Assembly: GCF_014841115.1 (NCBI RefSeq)
Contig: NZ_JACYTP010000009.1
Coordinates: forward strand, 147,917-211,916
Source: Photobacterium arenosum
GTDB lineage: Bacteria; Pseudomonadota; Gammaproteobacteria; Enterobacterales; Vibrionaceae
Length of the DNA stretch: 64,000 nt
Direction of reading: 5' to 3'
This document shows, in pieces, positions 27,054 to 35,165 of this stretch. Below the pieces are notes generated by a model. That model saw nothing but the letters and a program-made list of their open reading frames with translations. It had not been told where the DNA came from and did no database searches. Made by a program: the position numbers and the translations under genes. The number at the start of each line of letters is the position of its first letter. The first letter of the stretch is position 1.

Positions 27054-27339
27054 CGTTCAGAACCGTGATTTTAACTGGAGTAAAACCGGAATCCAGAACC
27101 GCTTGTTTGAGGGTATCGATACTTGGAGCATCCCCTTCGGTTTCAAGCCGCACTTTTTTATTTTTTAAACTGACTTGCACTTTGGAAACAGATGGCATGT
27201 CAGTAAGTTTGCGCTGAAGGCTGTCGACACAGAAGGCACAGGTCATACCATGAACCTCAATCTCATAGGTCTTCGCAACAGCTGTTTGTATGTTTATTAA
27301 TAGCACAATGAACAGGGCTAACATCAGTCGTTGAATCAT
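27034..27339 (-). CDS. Periplasmic heavy-metal-associated (MerP-like) protein
   Basis: 101 residues: a signal peptide (ends near TAVA) and one HMA domain with the metal site GMTCAFC and the second-half motif VQVSLKNKKVRLE. This is the ferredoxin-like fold of MerP and CopZ. The start has GGAG at 8 nt and lies 11 nt after the MerT-like gene, a MerT-MerP order. It should carry a soft metal ion (Hg, Cu) in the periplasm to the membrane partner. Confidence 0.85.
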   Translation of the reverse strand: MIQRLMLALFIVLLINIQTAVAKTYEIEVHGMTCAFCVDSLQRKLTDMPSVSKVQVSLKNKKVRLETEGDAPSIDTLKQAVLDSGFTPVKITVLNDENNPQ

Positions 27340-27350
27340 GTTGATTTCTC

Positions 27351-27740
27351 CTACCCAAATGCCTGACGAAGTGGTAACAATCCATAACTAAAGAAAACAC
27401 CGGTAAACCAAATGCCGACACTGAGCCAGAATATTCTCCTGTTCCAGCGTTTGGCTTTTTGGCAAAGTGCGGCCATTTCCGGATCGGAGGGACACGTCTG
27501 ATCGGGGCGCCAGATTAGCCAAGCCAGGAAGAGCAGTAACAATGCGGACAGACTTAAGGTCCAAAGCTTGTGTTCAGCCAAAAATACCAAACCGGGAATG
27601 TTGTAATTCAAGCTGGCCAGAGCAGCACCAAACCCTAAAGACACCATGAGCACCGGTAAGGCACAGCACAACAAGGTACTGCTGGTCGCTAACAGAGTTA
27701 GCCATCTCAGCCAGGACTTATCTGATACCTGATTAACCAC
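27351..27740 (-). CDS. MerT-like inner-membrane metal transport protein
   Basis: 129 residues from a GTG at 27740 that overlaps the stop of the GDCCVxC gene; AGGAGGG lies at good spacing before it. The longer frame to 27923 is a shadow of the upstream gene. Three to four helices are seen, the first with the Cys pair in STLLCCALPVLMVSLGFG, like the CC pair in helix 1 of MerT. A cytoplasmic loop carries two further Cys (QTCPSDPEMAALCQ). It probably imports a soft metal received from the MerP-like protein. No mercuric reductase gene is present, so the fate of the metal is unclear. Confidence 0.75.
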   Translation of the reverse strand: MVNQVSDKSWLRWLTLLATSSTLLCCALPVLMVSLGFGAALASLNYNIPGLVFLAEHKLWTLSLSALLLLFLAWLIWRPDQTCPSDPEMAALCQKAKRWNRRIFWLSVGIWFTGVFFSYGLLPLRQAFG

Positions 27741-27966
27741 GGCAGCACCCTCCTGCTTGCTTGGACGTCCGAAGATGCTGGATCGGCGGACAAGGCACAG
27801 AGCCATATGAGCAGAAAACACAGCAATCCCCTGAATGGGGTTTGAGCAGGGTATGGCAGTTTGAGCACTCATGGAACCATAGGCAGGCATCAAGCGGCAT
27901 CGTGAGTGTTTCCTTGTATCCACATTCCGGGCAGGTGAGTTCTGACTGTTCTATTATCTTTTTCAT
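27733..27966 (-). CDS. GDCCVxC domain protein
   Basis: 77 residues, cytoplasmic. CPECGY near the N-terminus, CSNCHTLLKP in the middle, then the eponymous GDCCVFCSYG and a C-terminal CC. The family is known from automated annotation as 'GDCCVxC domain-containing (seleno)protein'; here all the positions are Cys. It is the first gene after the MerR-type promoter and directly precedes the MerT-like gene. Probably a metal-binding or thiol-transfer protein, but no biochemical role is established. The ATG at 27966 is preferred over a TTG 3 nt upstream. Confidence 0.82.
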   Translation of the reverse strand: MKKIIEQSELTCPECGYKETLTMPLDACLWFHECSNCHTLLKPHSGDCCVFCSYGSVPCPPIQHLRTSKQAGGCCRG

Positions 27967-28000
27967 CAAGATTGACCCTGAAATATCAGTGATATCTGAT

Positions 28001-28031
28001 AGTATAAAACCTAGAGTAACTACAGGTTCAA
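28001..28031 (-). promoter_or_regulatory. MerR-type promoter/operator of the metal cluster
   Basis: On the minus strand, TTGAAC (28031-28026) and TATACT (28006-28001) are separated by 19 bp. The spacer contains the dyad ACCTGTAGTTACTCTAGGT (28027-28009), with ACCT/AGGT arms. A stretched 19-bp spacer with a central dyad is the mark of promoters activated by MerR-family regulators through DNA distortion. It drives the GDCCVxC gene and overlaps the start region of the divergent regulator, which allows autoregulation. Confidence 0.85.
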
Positions 28032-28044
28032 GTGGGAGGCTGCG

Positions 28045-28458
28045 ATGAACTTACCGCAATTTTCAATTGGTCAGCTTGCTCAGCGTGCCGGATGCAAAGT
28101 AGAAACAGTGCACTATTACGAAAAAGCTGGCCTGATGCCCAATCCACCACGGACTGACGGAGGGCACCGAGTGTATACCTTGCCACACGTCAAACGGCTC
28201 AACTTTATTCGCCGCAGTCGTGAGCTTGGCTTCAGCATTCAACACATCAAAGAGTTGTTGAGGTTCATTGATGAACCAGATCATTACTGTTGTGAGGTTC
28301 AGGCAATCGCAACACTTCATGCCAGAGCAGTACAGCAGAAGATTGATGATCTTGAACGGCTTAAAGCAGCATTGGACAAGATGGTTAGTCAATGTAAAGG
28401 ACACCGTTATTCTATTGAGGAATGCCCGATCATCGATGCGCTTTATGTGGAAAAATAA
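28045..28458 (+). CDS. MerR-family metal-responsive regulator
   Basis: 137 residues. The winged helix-turn-helix begins FSIGQLAQRAGCKVETVHYYEKAGL. A dimerisation helix and a metal loop follow, with Cys at 82/83, 117 and 127. Tn501 MerR binds Hg with C82, C117 and C126, so the pattern is nearly that of a mercury sensor with one extra residue in the last loop. GGGAGG precedes the ATG. Divergent from the metal cluster, whose promoter it almost surely controls. The metal sensed (Hg, Cu, Pb or other) is open. Confidence 0.88.
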   Translation: MNLPQFSIGQLAQRAGCKVETVHYYEKAGLMPNPPRTDGGHRVYTLPHVKRLNFIRRSRELGFSIQHIKELLRFIDEPDHYCCEVQAIATLHARAVQQKIDDLERLKAALDKMVSQCKGHRYSIEECPIIDALYVEK

Positions 28459-29002
28459 AGAAAATCTGAGTTATACCTATAGGTATTCCCTTCACAGGAA
28501 TGTGGTACACAATCACTTAGGTGAAAATTTAGTCGCATTCTTCCTTAAATGCTTATTGTGTCTTAGCACAACGAATGGCACTTCAGATATAAGTTCAGAT
28601 TGAACATGGCAGTACCTACTGCACCGTAGTTATCAATTCTACTTTATCAAACGCTTCACCTATACGATGGACGATATAGTGACTCAATGTTGAATATCTA
28701 CGTTGGGCTGAAAAACCAATCATTTCCCACTCAATCAAGTGCTTTGAAGTCACTTGGGTCATAAATCTTACCGCATAAAATGTAATCACTGCCGTTGAGT
28801 CTCTGTTTACATTCTTGACAATTATTTAAAAAATAGAACTATCACTATTGTAAATGATTGTGATATTTGTTTTCATTTGCTGCCTTTGATGGCGCTACTG
28901 AAGTCACTGATCTCTTTGTCGAAACAGTAGTTGCTATGTGATCAGCAACTCTAAAGGGTAGGCCTTGGTGGATTTTAATAATCATGTAAAGGAGTGCGAG
29001 GC
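28459..29002. promoter_or_regulatory. Gap between merR-like gene and fecB-like gene with a possible promoter
   Basis: 544 nt. A TTGACA at 28815-28820 with a 17-bp spacer to ACTATC (28838-28843) is a possible promoter for the fec operon. The AT-rich TAAATGATTGTGAT just after it is a weak Fur-box candidate. A minus-strand frame without a clear start (48-56 residues, 28616 to about 28785) is listed separately. Otherwise nothing was seen. Confidence 0.4.
28616..28762 (-). CDS. Doubtful small reading frame or relic
   Basis: A 48-residue minus-strand frame from an ATG at 28762, containing KHLIEWEMIGFSAQRRY and SHYIVHRIGEAFDKVEL. Amino-acid make-up is protein-like, and the frame stays open without a good start for about 20 more codons upstream. 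That suggests the end of a degraded gene. No family recognised. It could be a chance frame. Confidence 0.2.
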   Translation of the reverse strand: MTQVTSKHLIEWEMIGFSAQRRYSTLSHYIVHRIGEAFDKVELITTVQ

Positions 29003-29920
29003 GTGGGCCAGCGAGGAAATTTCGTTTTTGGATTGATATTCACTGTTCTGGGGGGCTTGCTTTGTAGTGCTTCAATATCGGCGGCTGAAACCAGAACAGT
29101 ACAAGGTGAAATCGGAGACGTCACTCTGGCAGGAACGCCAACACGTATCGTCGCGCTCGAGTTCTCATTTGTGGATGCCATGGCAGCAGTGGGTGTTGCG
29201 CCTTTGGGTATTGCGGACGATGGCAAGCCGGAGCGCCTGATTCCTGCCGTGAAGGCGGTTGTCCCAACCTGGCAATCTGTTGGCTCGCGCTATCAGCCGA
29301 GCCTGGAGGCGATTGCCGAATTAAAGCCGGATTTGATTATCGCGGATTTAGAGCGACACAGCACTATTTATCAGGATCTGAGCCGTATTGCACCGACTCT
29401 GATGTTGAAGAGCCGGGGAGAGACGTATCAGGAGAATCTTGAAGCGGTGCTCACCCTGGGCAAGGCCATTAACAAATCACAAGAAATGGCGGTTCGCCTT
29501 CAACAACATAGGGAAATCATGTCGGCTTTCAAAGCTGAGATCCAAGTATCTGGTACTGTTCAGTTTGCCGTACTCTCTGATCGGGGCATGTGGATGCACG
29601 GACCCGCGTCTTATGCTGGCAGCGTATTGGACTCATTGGGAATTAAAGGTCCAATTCCGGAGCAAACTGAACAAGCTTACATTCCAACCAGCCTGGAGCA
29701 ACTTCTGGCCGCTAACCCTGACTGGTTGCTCATTGGCCGCTATTCAGAGCAAACACCACTGGATGAATGGCAGTCGAGCCCGATGTTCTCGTTGCTACAA
29801 GCGGTAAAGCATGATCGAATTGTGGAAGTGTCGCCGGCACTTTGGTCTCTGAGCCGTGGCATGCTGGCTGCTGAGGGGATGGCTGAGAATATTGCTCAGT
29901 TAATGAATAATCAGTCATGA
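29003..29920 (+). CDS. fecB: FecB-like ferric (di)citrate periplasmic binding protein
   Basis: Periplasmic receptor of a siderophore-type ABC importer, about 305 residues. A GTG at 29003 has GGAG at 8 nt; a GTG at 28994 would overlap that ribosome site. A signal peptide ends near SAAE. The body follows E. coli FecB closely: TRIVALEFSFVDAMAAVG, PLGIADDGKPERLIP, WQSVGSRYQPSLEAIAELKP, LLKSRGETYQENL and SLEQLLAANPDWLL. It is the first gene of fecBCDE-fecA, joined to fecC by an ATGA overlap. Confidence 0.88.
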   Translation: MGQRGNFVFGLIFTVLGGLLCSASISAAETRTVQGEIGDVTLAGTPTRIVALEFSFVDAMAAVGVAPLGIADDGKPERLIPAVKAVVPTWQSVGSRYQPSLEAIAELKPDLIIADLERHSTIYQDLSRIAPTLMLKSRGETYQENLEAVLTLGKAINKSQEMAVRLQQHREIMSAFKAEIQVSGTVQFAVLSDRGMWMHGPASYAGSVLDSLGIKGPIPEQTEQAYIPTSLEQLLAANPDWLLIGRYSEQTPLDEWQSSPMFSLLQAVKHDRIVEVSPALWSLSRGMLAAEGMAENIAQLMNNQS

Positions 29921-30960
29921 ATCGTTCACCTTCAGCAACATACCGCGTTGCTTCAAGTAAACCGTTCTCTTTTCAAGGCGTGGCAAGGTGGAGCCTGTTG
30001 TTGGCATTGGCAGGCAGCGGAGCGGTAGCGGGCTTGCTCAGTTGGTCTAGCTTCTCCCTGAGCTTGTCTGATTTGACCGATCTGATCTTGGCATACCATG
30101 AGGCCAGCATTGCTCAGCAACTGATTATTAATATTCGCCTGCCGCGGGTATTGTCCACTTTTATGATCGGTGCAAGCCTGGCTGTTGCCGGCGTACTGAT
30201 GCAGGGTGTGACACGTAATCCGCTGGCGTCTCCGGCTATTTTGGGGGTGAATGCCGGGGCGGCTTGTTTCATGGCACTGTCTGCAATTGGGCTGGCTGTG
30301 ATGAGTGAGTTGCATCCGTTGCTTTGTGCTGTGCTTGGCGGAGCGTTGGGCGGTTTGATGGTGATCGCACTTGGCGGGTATTTTAATGGTAACCGCATCA
30401 ATCCGGTGCGACTGGTCCTGGCTGGGATCGCGATCAATGCCCTGTTGGCCGGGTTGACACGCGCCTCTTTGATCATGGCTGATGAGATGGCTTACAGCAT
30501 TCTATATTGGCTGGCTGGCTCTGTCGCTGAGGCTGGTTGGCAACAATGGTCGCTGCTGTGGCCAGTTTGTACTGTGGCTTTATTGCTCTCGTTCTGGCTG
30601 GCTCCGCAGCTCAATACTCTGGCGCTGGGTGATGAAGTGGCTGAAAGCTTAGGGATCGGCCTGGGCAAGGTGCGTTTTATTGCTGTACTGGCTATTTTGG
30701 CTCTGGCATCTGCCTGTGTGGCTATCGCTGGGCCAATTGCTTTTGTTGGCTTGATTGTGCCGCATGTCTGCCGCGCGATTGTCGGCAATGATCACCGAAT
30801 GCTATTACCGTATGCCGCACTGGGTGGGGCGACTTTGTTAGTGTGGGCGGATGTCATGGCAAGAGCGATAGGCTTTCCTGCTGAAACGCCGGTGGGTGTC
30901 GTCACTGCTTTGATTGGTACTCCCTTCTTTATATTCCTTTCAGCAAAAGGGCGCGGCTAA
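29917..30960 (+). CDS. fecC: FecC-like iron-dicitrate ABC transporter permease
   Basis: BtuC/FecCD-type inner-membrane permease of 347 residues with about 10 helices. Landmarks are LIINIRLPRVLSTFMIGASLAVAGVLMQ, TRNPLASPAILGVNAGAA, and the late AGPIAFVGLIVPHVCRAIVG, which contacts the ATPase. It pairs with FecD as a heterodimer. The start overlaps the fecB stop. Confidence 0.9.
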   Translation: MNRSPSATYRVASSKPFSFQGVARWSLLLALAGSGAVAGLLSWSSFSLSLSDLTDLILAYHEASIAQQLIINIRLPRVLSTFMIGASLAVAGVLMQGVTRNPLASPAILGVNAGAACFMALSAIGLAVMSELHPLLCAVLGGALGGLMVIALGGYFNGNRINPVRLVLAGIAINALLAGLTRASLIMADEMAYSILYWLAGSVAEAGWQQWSLLWPVCTVALLLSFWLAPQLNTLALGDEVAESLGIGLGKVRFIAVLAILALASACVAIAGPIAFVGLIVPHVCRAIVGNDHRMLLPYAALGGATLLVWADVMARAIGFPAETPVGVVTALIGTPFFIFLSAKGRG

Positions 30961-31940
30961 TGAAGTTGGTTTTCACGCAAAAGCCTGTTGGTCTGGCTGT
31001 GTTCGGGTTAATTTTCGCCGGTGTTGTGAGCTTGTATACCGGGGTGAGCGACTTGGACACTGGACAGATTGTTCGTGCTTTTCTCTATGGCGGGGAGCAT
31101 GACTTCGTTGTGAATCACTACCGGTTGCCCCGTCTGGTGCTGGCGATGCTGGTTGGAACGGGGTTGGGTTTGTCGGGTGTTCTGGTTCAGGGCGTGATCC
31201 GTAATCCGCTGGCTTCTCCGGATTTAATGGGGATCAGTGCCGGTGCCGGGTTGGCCGCGACCAGTCTATTAGTGATCTTTCCACAAGCACCGTTATGGGC
31301 ACTTCCTGTTGTGGCCATCGTCGGTGGGCTGTTGGCGGCAATGATGATTTATGCGACGGCGATGCTGACGAAACCGACACCGGCCCGCCTGGCACTGACA
31401 GGGGTGGCAATCAGTGCGTTCTTATCCAGCGGGATTGATTTCCTTCTGATTGTGCATCCCATAGAAGTTAACACGGCCATGGTCTGGCTGACCGGCAGTT
31501 TGTGGGGGCGAAACTGGCAACAGTTTCCGCTCCTGTTTGCCGCGGTGTGCTTGTTGATCCCGGTTGCTTTCTGGCTTGCCTGGCGTCTGGATGTGCTGGG
31601 TAGCGGTGAGCTTATTGCCCGAGGGCTAGGTGTTCATGTGACTCAGGTTCAAGTTCTGGCATTGATTGTCTCAGTGGTACTGGCCAGTGTCAGTGTATCG
31701 GTTGCCGGAACGATTAGCTTTGTCGGATTGCTCTCGCCGCATCTGGCCCGGCTATTGGTCGGTAGTAAGCATCATATCCTCATTCCGATGGCCGCATTGA
31801 TTGGTGCGATCTTGGTACTCGTGAGCGACATTTTGGCTCGGGGACTCATACCACCCACTGAGTTCCCGGCAGGTGTTATCACTTCAGTGATCGGTGCGCC
31901 TTATTTCATTTATTTGTTATCACGGTATAAGGGCTGGTAA
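30960..31940 (+). CDS. fecD: FecD-like iron-dicitrate ABC transporter permease
   Basis: Second FecCD permease, 326 residues, about 10 helices. It has YRLPRLVLAMLVGTGLGLSGVLVQ, IRNPLASPDLMGISAGAGL and AGTISFVGLLSPHLARLLVG, all hallmark positions. The TAATG overlap with fecC implies coupled translation. Partner of FecC and FecE. Confidence 0.9.
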   Translation: MKLVFTQKPVGLAVFGLIFAGVVSLYTGVSDLDTGQIVRAFLYGGEHDFVVNHYRLPRLVLAMLVGTGLGLSGVLVQGVIRNPLASPDLMGISAGAGLAATSLLVIFPQAPLWALPVVAIVGGLLAAMMIYATAMLTKPTPARLALTGVAISAFLSSGIDFLLIVHPIEVNTAMVWLTGSLWGRNWQQFPLLFAAVCLLIPVAFWLAWRLDVLGSGELIARGLGVHVTQVQVLALIVSVVLASVSVSVAGTISFVGLLSPHLARLLVGSKHHILIPMAALIGAILVLVSDILARGLIPPTEFPAGVITSVIGAPYFIYLLSRYKGW

Positions 31941-32704
31941 TGCTGAACGCGATGAATATCACCGTTGGGTATGGCGATAGAGCAATCCTCAAGAATCTGT
32001 CTGTCTCAATCCCGGAAGGAAAAGTGACGGCGTTGATTGGTCCGAACGGATGTGGGAAGTCAACATTGCTTAAAACGCTGTCTCGGGTGATCACGCCATC
32101 ATCCGGACTGGTTCAATTTAATGGTCGTCCATTAAATAAGTGGGTAAGTAAAGCGATTGCCCAGCATATCTCCCTGTTACCGCAGAACTTACACCACCCG
32201 GAAGGAATCACAGTCCGCCAACTGGTTGAGTATGGTCGTACACCTTATGTATCGCATTGGGGCCGCCTGACACAGGCTGACCAGCATGTCGTTGAGCAAG
32301 CGATGGTACGCACCGGCGTTGATGAACTGCAGCATACTTTGTTGGATAACTTGTCGGGAGGACAACGGCAACGGGCATGGATTGCGATGATCCTGGCTCA
32401 GGATACTGAGGTCGTGATGCTGGATGAGCCGACGACGTTTCTGGATCTCTCACATCAAATTGAGTTGATGCATATTATCCGTGATATGCAGGCGACCGGA
32501 AAAACGGTTGTCGTTGTCCTTCATGATCTCAACCAGGCTGCGCGATATTGTGATCACCTGGTGGTGCTCAAGGGTGGGGCGATTGAAGCTGAAGGAGAGC
32601 CCGAGGTCATTATGACCCACCAGTTATTGGATGATGTTTTTTCGGTGAAAGCCAGAGTCGTGGCTGATCCGGTATCCGGCACACCTTTGTGTGTGCCGTT
32701 ATAA
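31940..32704 (+). CDS. fecE: FecE-like ABC transporter ATP-binding protein
   Basis: ATPase of 254 residues for the Fec-type importer. Walker A is GPNGCGKSTLL, the signature LSGGQRQRAWIAMILAQ, Walker B VVMLDEPTTFLDL, and the switch His lies in VVVLHDLNQAARY. The TAATG overlap with fecD makes fecBCDE one tightly packed unit. The receptor gene follows after 93 nt. Confidence 0.93.
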   Translation: MLNAMNITVGYGDRAILKNLSVSIPEGKVTALIGPNGCGKSTLLKTLSRVITPSSGLVQFNGRPLNKWVSKAIAQHISLLPQNLHHPEGITVRQLVEYGRTPYVSHWGRLTQADQHVVEQAMVRTGVDELQHTLLDNLSGGQRQRAWIAMILAQDTEVVMLDEPTTFLDLSHQIELMHIIRDMQATGKTVVVVLHDLNQAARYCDHLVVLKGGAIEAEGEPEVIMTHQLLDDVFSVKARVVADPVSGTPLCVPL

Positions 32705-32797
32705 CAATAAATAGCTGCCGTCGGTGGCGAAGTGTCATGGATGCTACATGTGAGTAGCAAGCATTATGATTTTTAAGACGTAAGTAGGATAAGAAGC

Positions 32798-34918
32798 GTG
32801 GCGAATAAAACTCAAACCCCCTCTCAAACCCCCTCTCAAAACCCCTGGAAATATTCATTGCTCGCTGGTTCGGTCGTATTGGCCCTGAACGCGCAGGCTG
32901 CGGAATACCAGACAACTGATGAGGTGATGGTGATCACCGGCAGTGTGATTGGCACATCAAGCCCAGAAGAAGTAAGAGATTACCCAGGTAGCCGTACCGT
33001 TTTAACCCAGGATGACATCAAAAAGTCAGCAGCCTTGTCAATTGACGGCGCTTTGCAGCGGGTGCCCGGCATTAAGATCCAGGATGAAACAGGAACTGGG
33101 GTATTACCAAACATTTCGGTTCGGGGTTTGAAAGCGAGCCGAAGCGGAGATGCTCAGTTTTTGATGGATGGTGTGCCTATGACGCTGGCACCCTATGGGC
33201 ATACAGGCCAGTCTATTTTTCCTTCCACTTTGAGCACTTTAGACCGCATTGATGTGGTACGCGGTGGCGCAGCGGTTCAGTATGGCCCGAACAATGTTGG
33301 TGGCGTGATTAATTTGGTAACTAAACCAATTCCGCAGGTGTGGGAAACTGAACTGAGTAATAAACTGACTGTGTTTGAAGGCGGTGATACACCCCTGAAT
33401 GACTTCTACCTGCGCACTGGCGGCTGGGTGTCGGATAACTTTGCGATTCAGTTGGAAGGTAACGTCTTAACCGGAGAAAGCTTCCGTGAGCACACGGATA
33501 CCGACGTCAAGAACTTCCAGTTGAAAACTGAATGGTTGGTTGATGAGTTACAATCTGTGGAAGCATTTGTACAACGTTATGATGCAGATACCCAAATGCC
33601 AGGAGCTTTAACCCCTGCCGATTATCAGGAAGACCGGCATCAATCTACTCGTCCATATGATAACTTTGAGGGAGAAACAACACGATGGAACGTTCGTTAC
33701 AAGCGTGATATTTCAACGCTCCCATTTTCGGATCTGGCGGAAGCTGAGGTGTTGCTGTTTGGTCACCATGCCAAGCGTAACTTTGAGTGGGGCTTCAACA
33801 GTGGCGATGGCCACTGGGCCGATCCGGGGATTGAGTCGACTCACTTACGTACTTCTCCGCGTACCTTTGATGTTTATGGTATCGAACCTAAGGTTAATTT
33901 CTTTATTGTGGGCACCAGTATCAGTCAAAACTGGATTATCGGCACCCGGTTTGTGAACGAAGACATTGACTATAAGTTGACTCAAACCGCCTTCGCCGAT
34001 GGGACAACGACCACCCCTCGTGACTGGAACCTGGCAACCGATGCCTGGGCGGCCTACGCCAGTAACGAAATGGGCTTCCTGGACGATACGCTGATGGTTA
34101 CCCCAGGGCTGCGTTACGAGTCAATCGACATGCGTTTTCATGATTTAGGCAAGGAAACGAGCGACGATAACCAGGTCAGTGAGCTGTTGCCAGGTCTGAC
34201 ACTGGCTTATCACTTGACTGAAGAATGGGTCGGCTACGCTAATGGTCAGCGCTCATTGCGTGCGCCGCAGATTGCCTATATTCGCGGCAAAGGAGAAGAA
34301 GGCATGGAGCTGGCGTGGAACTATGAGTTAGGTGCACGCTTTACTGGCGAAGAATCAGCCTTCAATATCGCGCTGTATCGTATAGACTTTGAAGATCAGC
34401 TGCAATGGAATAGCAGTGAGCAGTCGTTTGATAATATCGGTGAAACGCGCCATCAGGGGATTGAAGTAGAAGGCAGTTATTCACCGATGGCGCTGCCAGA
34501 GCTGTCGCTGCATCTGGCGTATAACTACCTGAATGCTGAGCAGCGGGAGGGTGAATTCACGGGGAACCGCTTGCCATATACCTCAAAGCACCAGGTTATC
34601 TGGGATGCGACCTATGATTTGCGTGGCTACGAAACAACTGTATCCGGACTGTACTTCAGCGATGCCTTCAGTGATAACGCGAATACGGCAGATGAAGATG
34701 CCAGCGGCGCAACAGGCCGCATTCCGGCTTATACCGTGTGGAATTTCAATGTCGGTAAGGACTTGTTCGCGAACGACAGTGGTACGTTGCGAGCAAACAT
34801 TTCTATTAATAACCTGTTCGATAAAGAATACTATTTCCGCGGCATTGATGTCAGCCCGGTAGGGCGCTACCCGGCACCAGGGCGTTCGTATAGCCTGGAT
34901 GTCAATTACTCTTTCTAA
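32798..34918 (+). CDS. fecA: FecA-like TonB-dependent outer-membrane receptor without signalling domain
   Basis: 706 residues from a GTG with an AGGAT-type ribosome site. A signal peptide ends at NAQA (34), and the TonB box DEVMVITGS follows at once. The plug matches FecA (DGVPMTLAPYGHTGQS, LDRIDVVRGGAAVQYGPNNVGGVINLVTKPIP). The barrel ends LDVNYSF. The roughly 80-residue N-terminal signalling domain of E. coli FecA is absent and no fecIR genes are nearby, so control by transmembrane signalling is not expected. The ligand is inferred as ferric citrate from plug similarity and the FecB neighbour; another hydroxycarboxylate chelate is possible. The 5' end holds a 12-nt tandem repeat. Confidence 0.85.
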   Translation: MANKTQTPSQTPSQNPWKYSLLAGSVVLALNAQAAEYQTTDEVMVITGSVIGTSSPEEVRDYPGSRTVLTQDDIKKSAALSIDGALQRVPGIKIQDETGTGVLPNISVRGLKASRSGDAQFLMDGVPMTLAPYGHTGQSIFPSTLSTLDRIDVVRGGAAVQYGPNNVGGVINLVTKPIPQVWETELSNKLTVFEGGDTPLNDFYLRTGGWVSDNFAIQLEGNVLTGESFREHTDTDVKNFQLKTEWLVDELQSVEAFVQRYDADTQMPGALTPADYQEDRHQSTRPYDNFEGETTRWNVRYKRDISTLPFSDLAEAEVLLFGHHAKRNFEWGFNSGDGHWADPGIESTHLRTSPRTFDVYGIEPKVNFFIVGTSISQNWIIGTRFVNEDIDYKLTQTAFADGTTTTPRDWNLATDAWAAYASNEMGFLDDTLMVTPGLRYESIDMRFHDLGKETSDDNQVSELLPGLTLAYHLTEEWVGYANGQRSLRAPQIAYIRGKGEEGMELAWNYELGARFTGEESAFNIALYRIDFEDQLQWNSSEQSFDNIGETRHQGIEVEGSYSPMALPELSLHLAYNYLNAEQREGEFTGNRLPYTSKHQVIWDATYDLRGYETTVSGLYFSDAFSDNANTADEDASGATGRIPAYTVWNFNVGKDLFANDSGTLRANISINNLFDKEYYFRGIDVSPVGRYPAPGRSYSLDVNYSF
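32811..32846 (+). repeat. 12-nt tandem repeat in the fecA signal-peptide region
   Basis: CTCAAACCCCCT repeated three times (third copy with one change), coding TPSQ-TPSQ-NP-like residues before the hydrophobic core. Copy changes would keep the frame and only lengthen or shorten the leader. Confidence 0.85.
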
Positions 34919-35049
34919 TTTAATTGGCCAGCCCCTTCTCAATCACGTTTAAAAGAAGGGGCACCCGCTTTTCATATACGCTTTAAGAAGCTGTTGAGTC
35001 GATGATGTCAAACGAGCGCAGTAAGTTCGCTTCAATCAGAGAAAACTGT

Positions 35050-35081
35050 TTGCCCTTAGACCTTACTCCAGGGTCTACAAT
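35050..35081 (+). promoter_or_regulatory. Second MerR-type promoter, upstream of the thioredoxin-like gene
   Basis: TTGCCC (35050-35055) and TACAAT (35076-35081) are 20 bp apart. The dyad AGACCTTACTCCAGGGTCT (35058-35076) fills the spacer with AGACC/GGTCT arms. This again is the long-spacer architecture used by MerR-family activators. It suggests that the small thioredoxin-like gene belongs to a metal regulon, possibly that of the regulator at 28045. Confidence 0.6.
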
Positions 35082-35165
35082 GTTGCTAGGTGGGTGCGTA
35101 GTGAAAGCTATGAGTACTGCCCACAGTTAACCGGTGAACTTGTATGATTTTATGGAACAATCATC

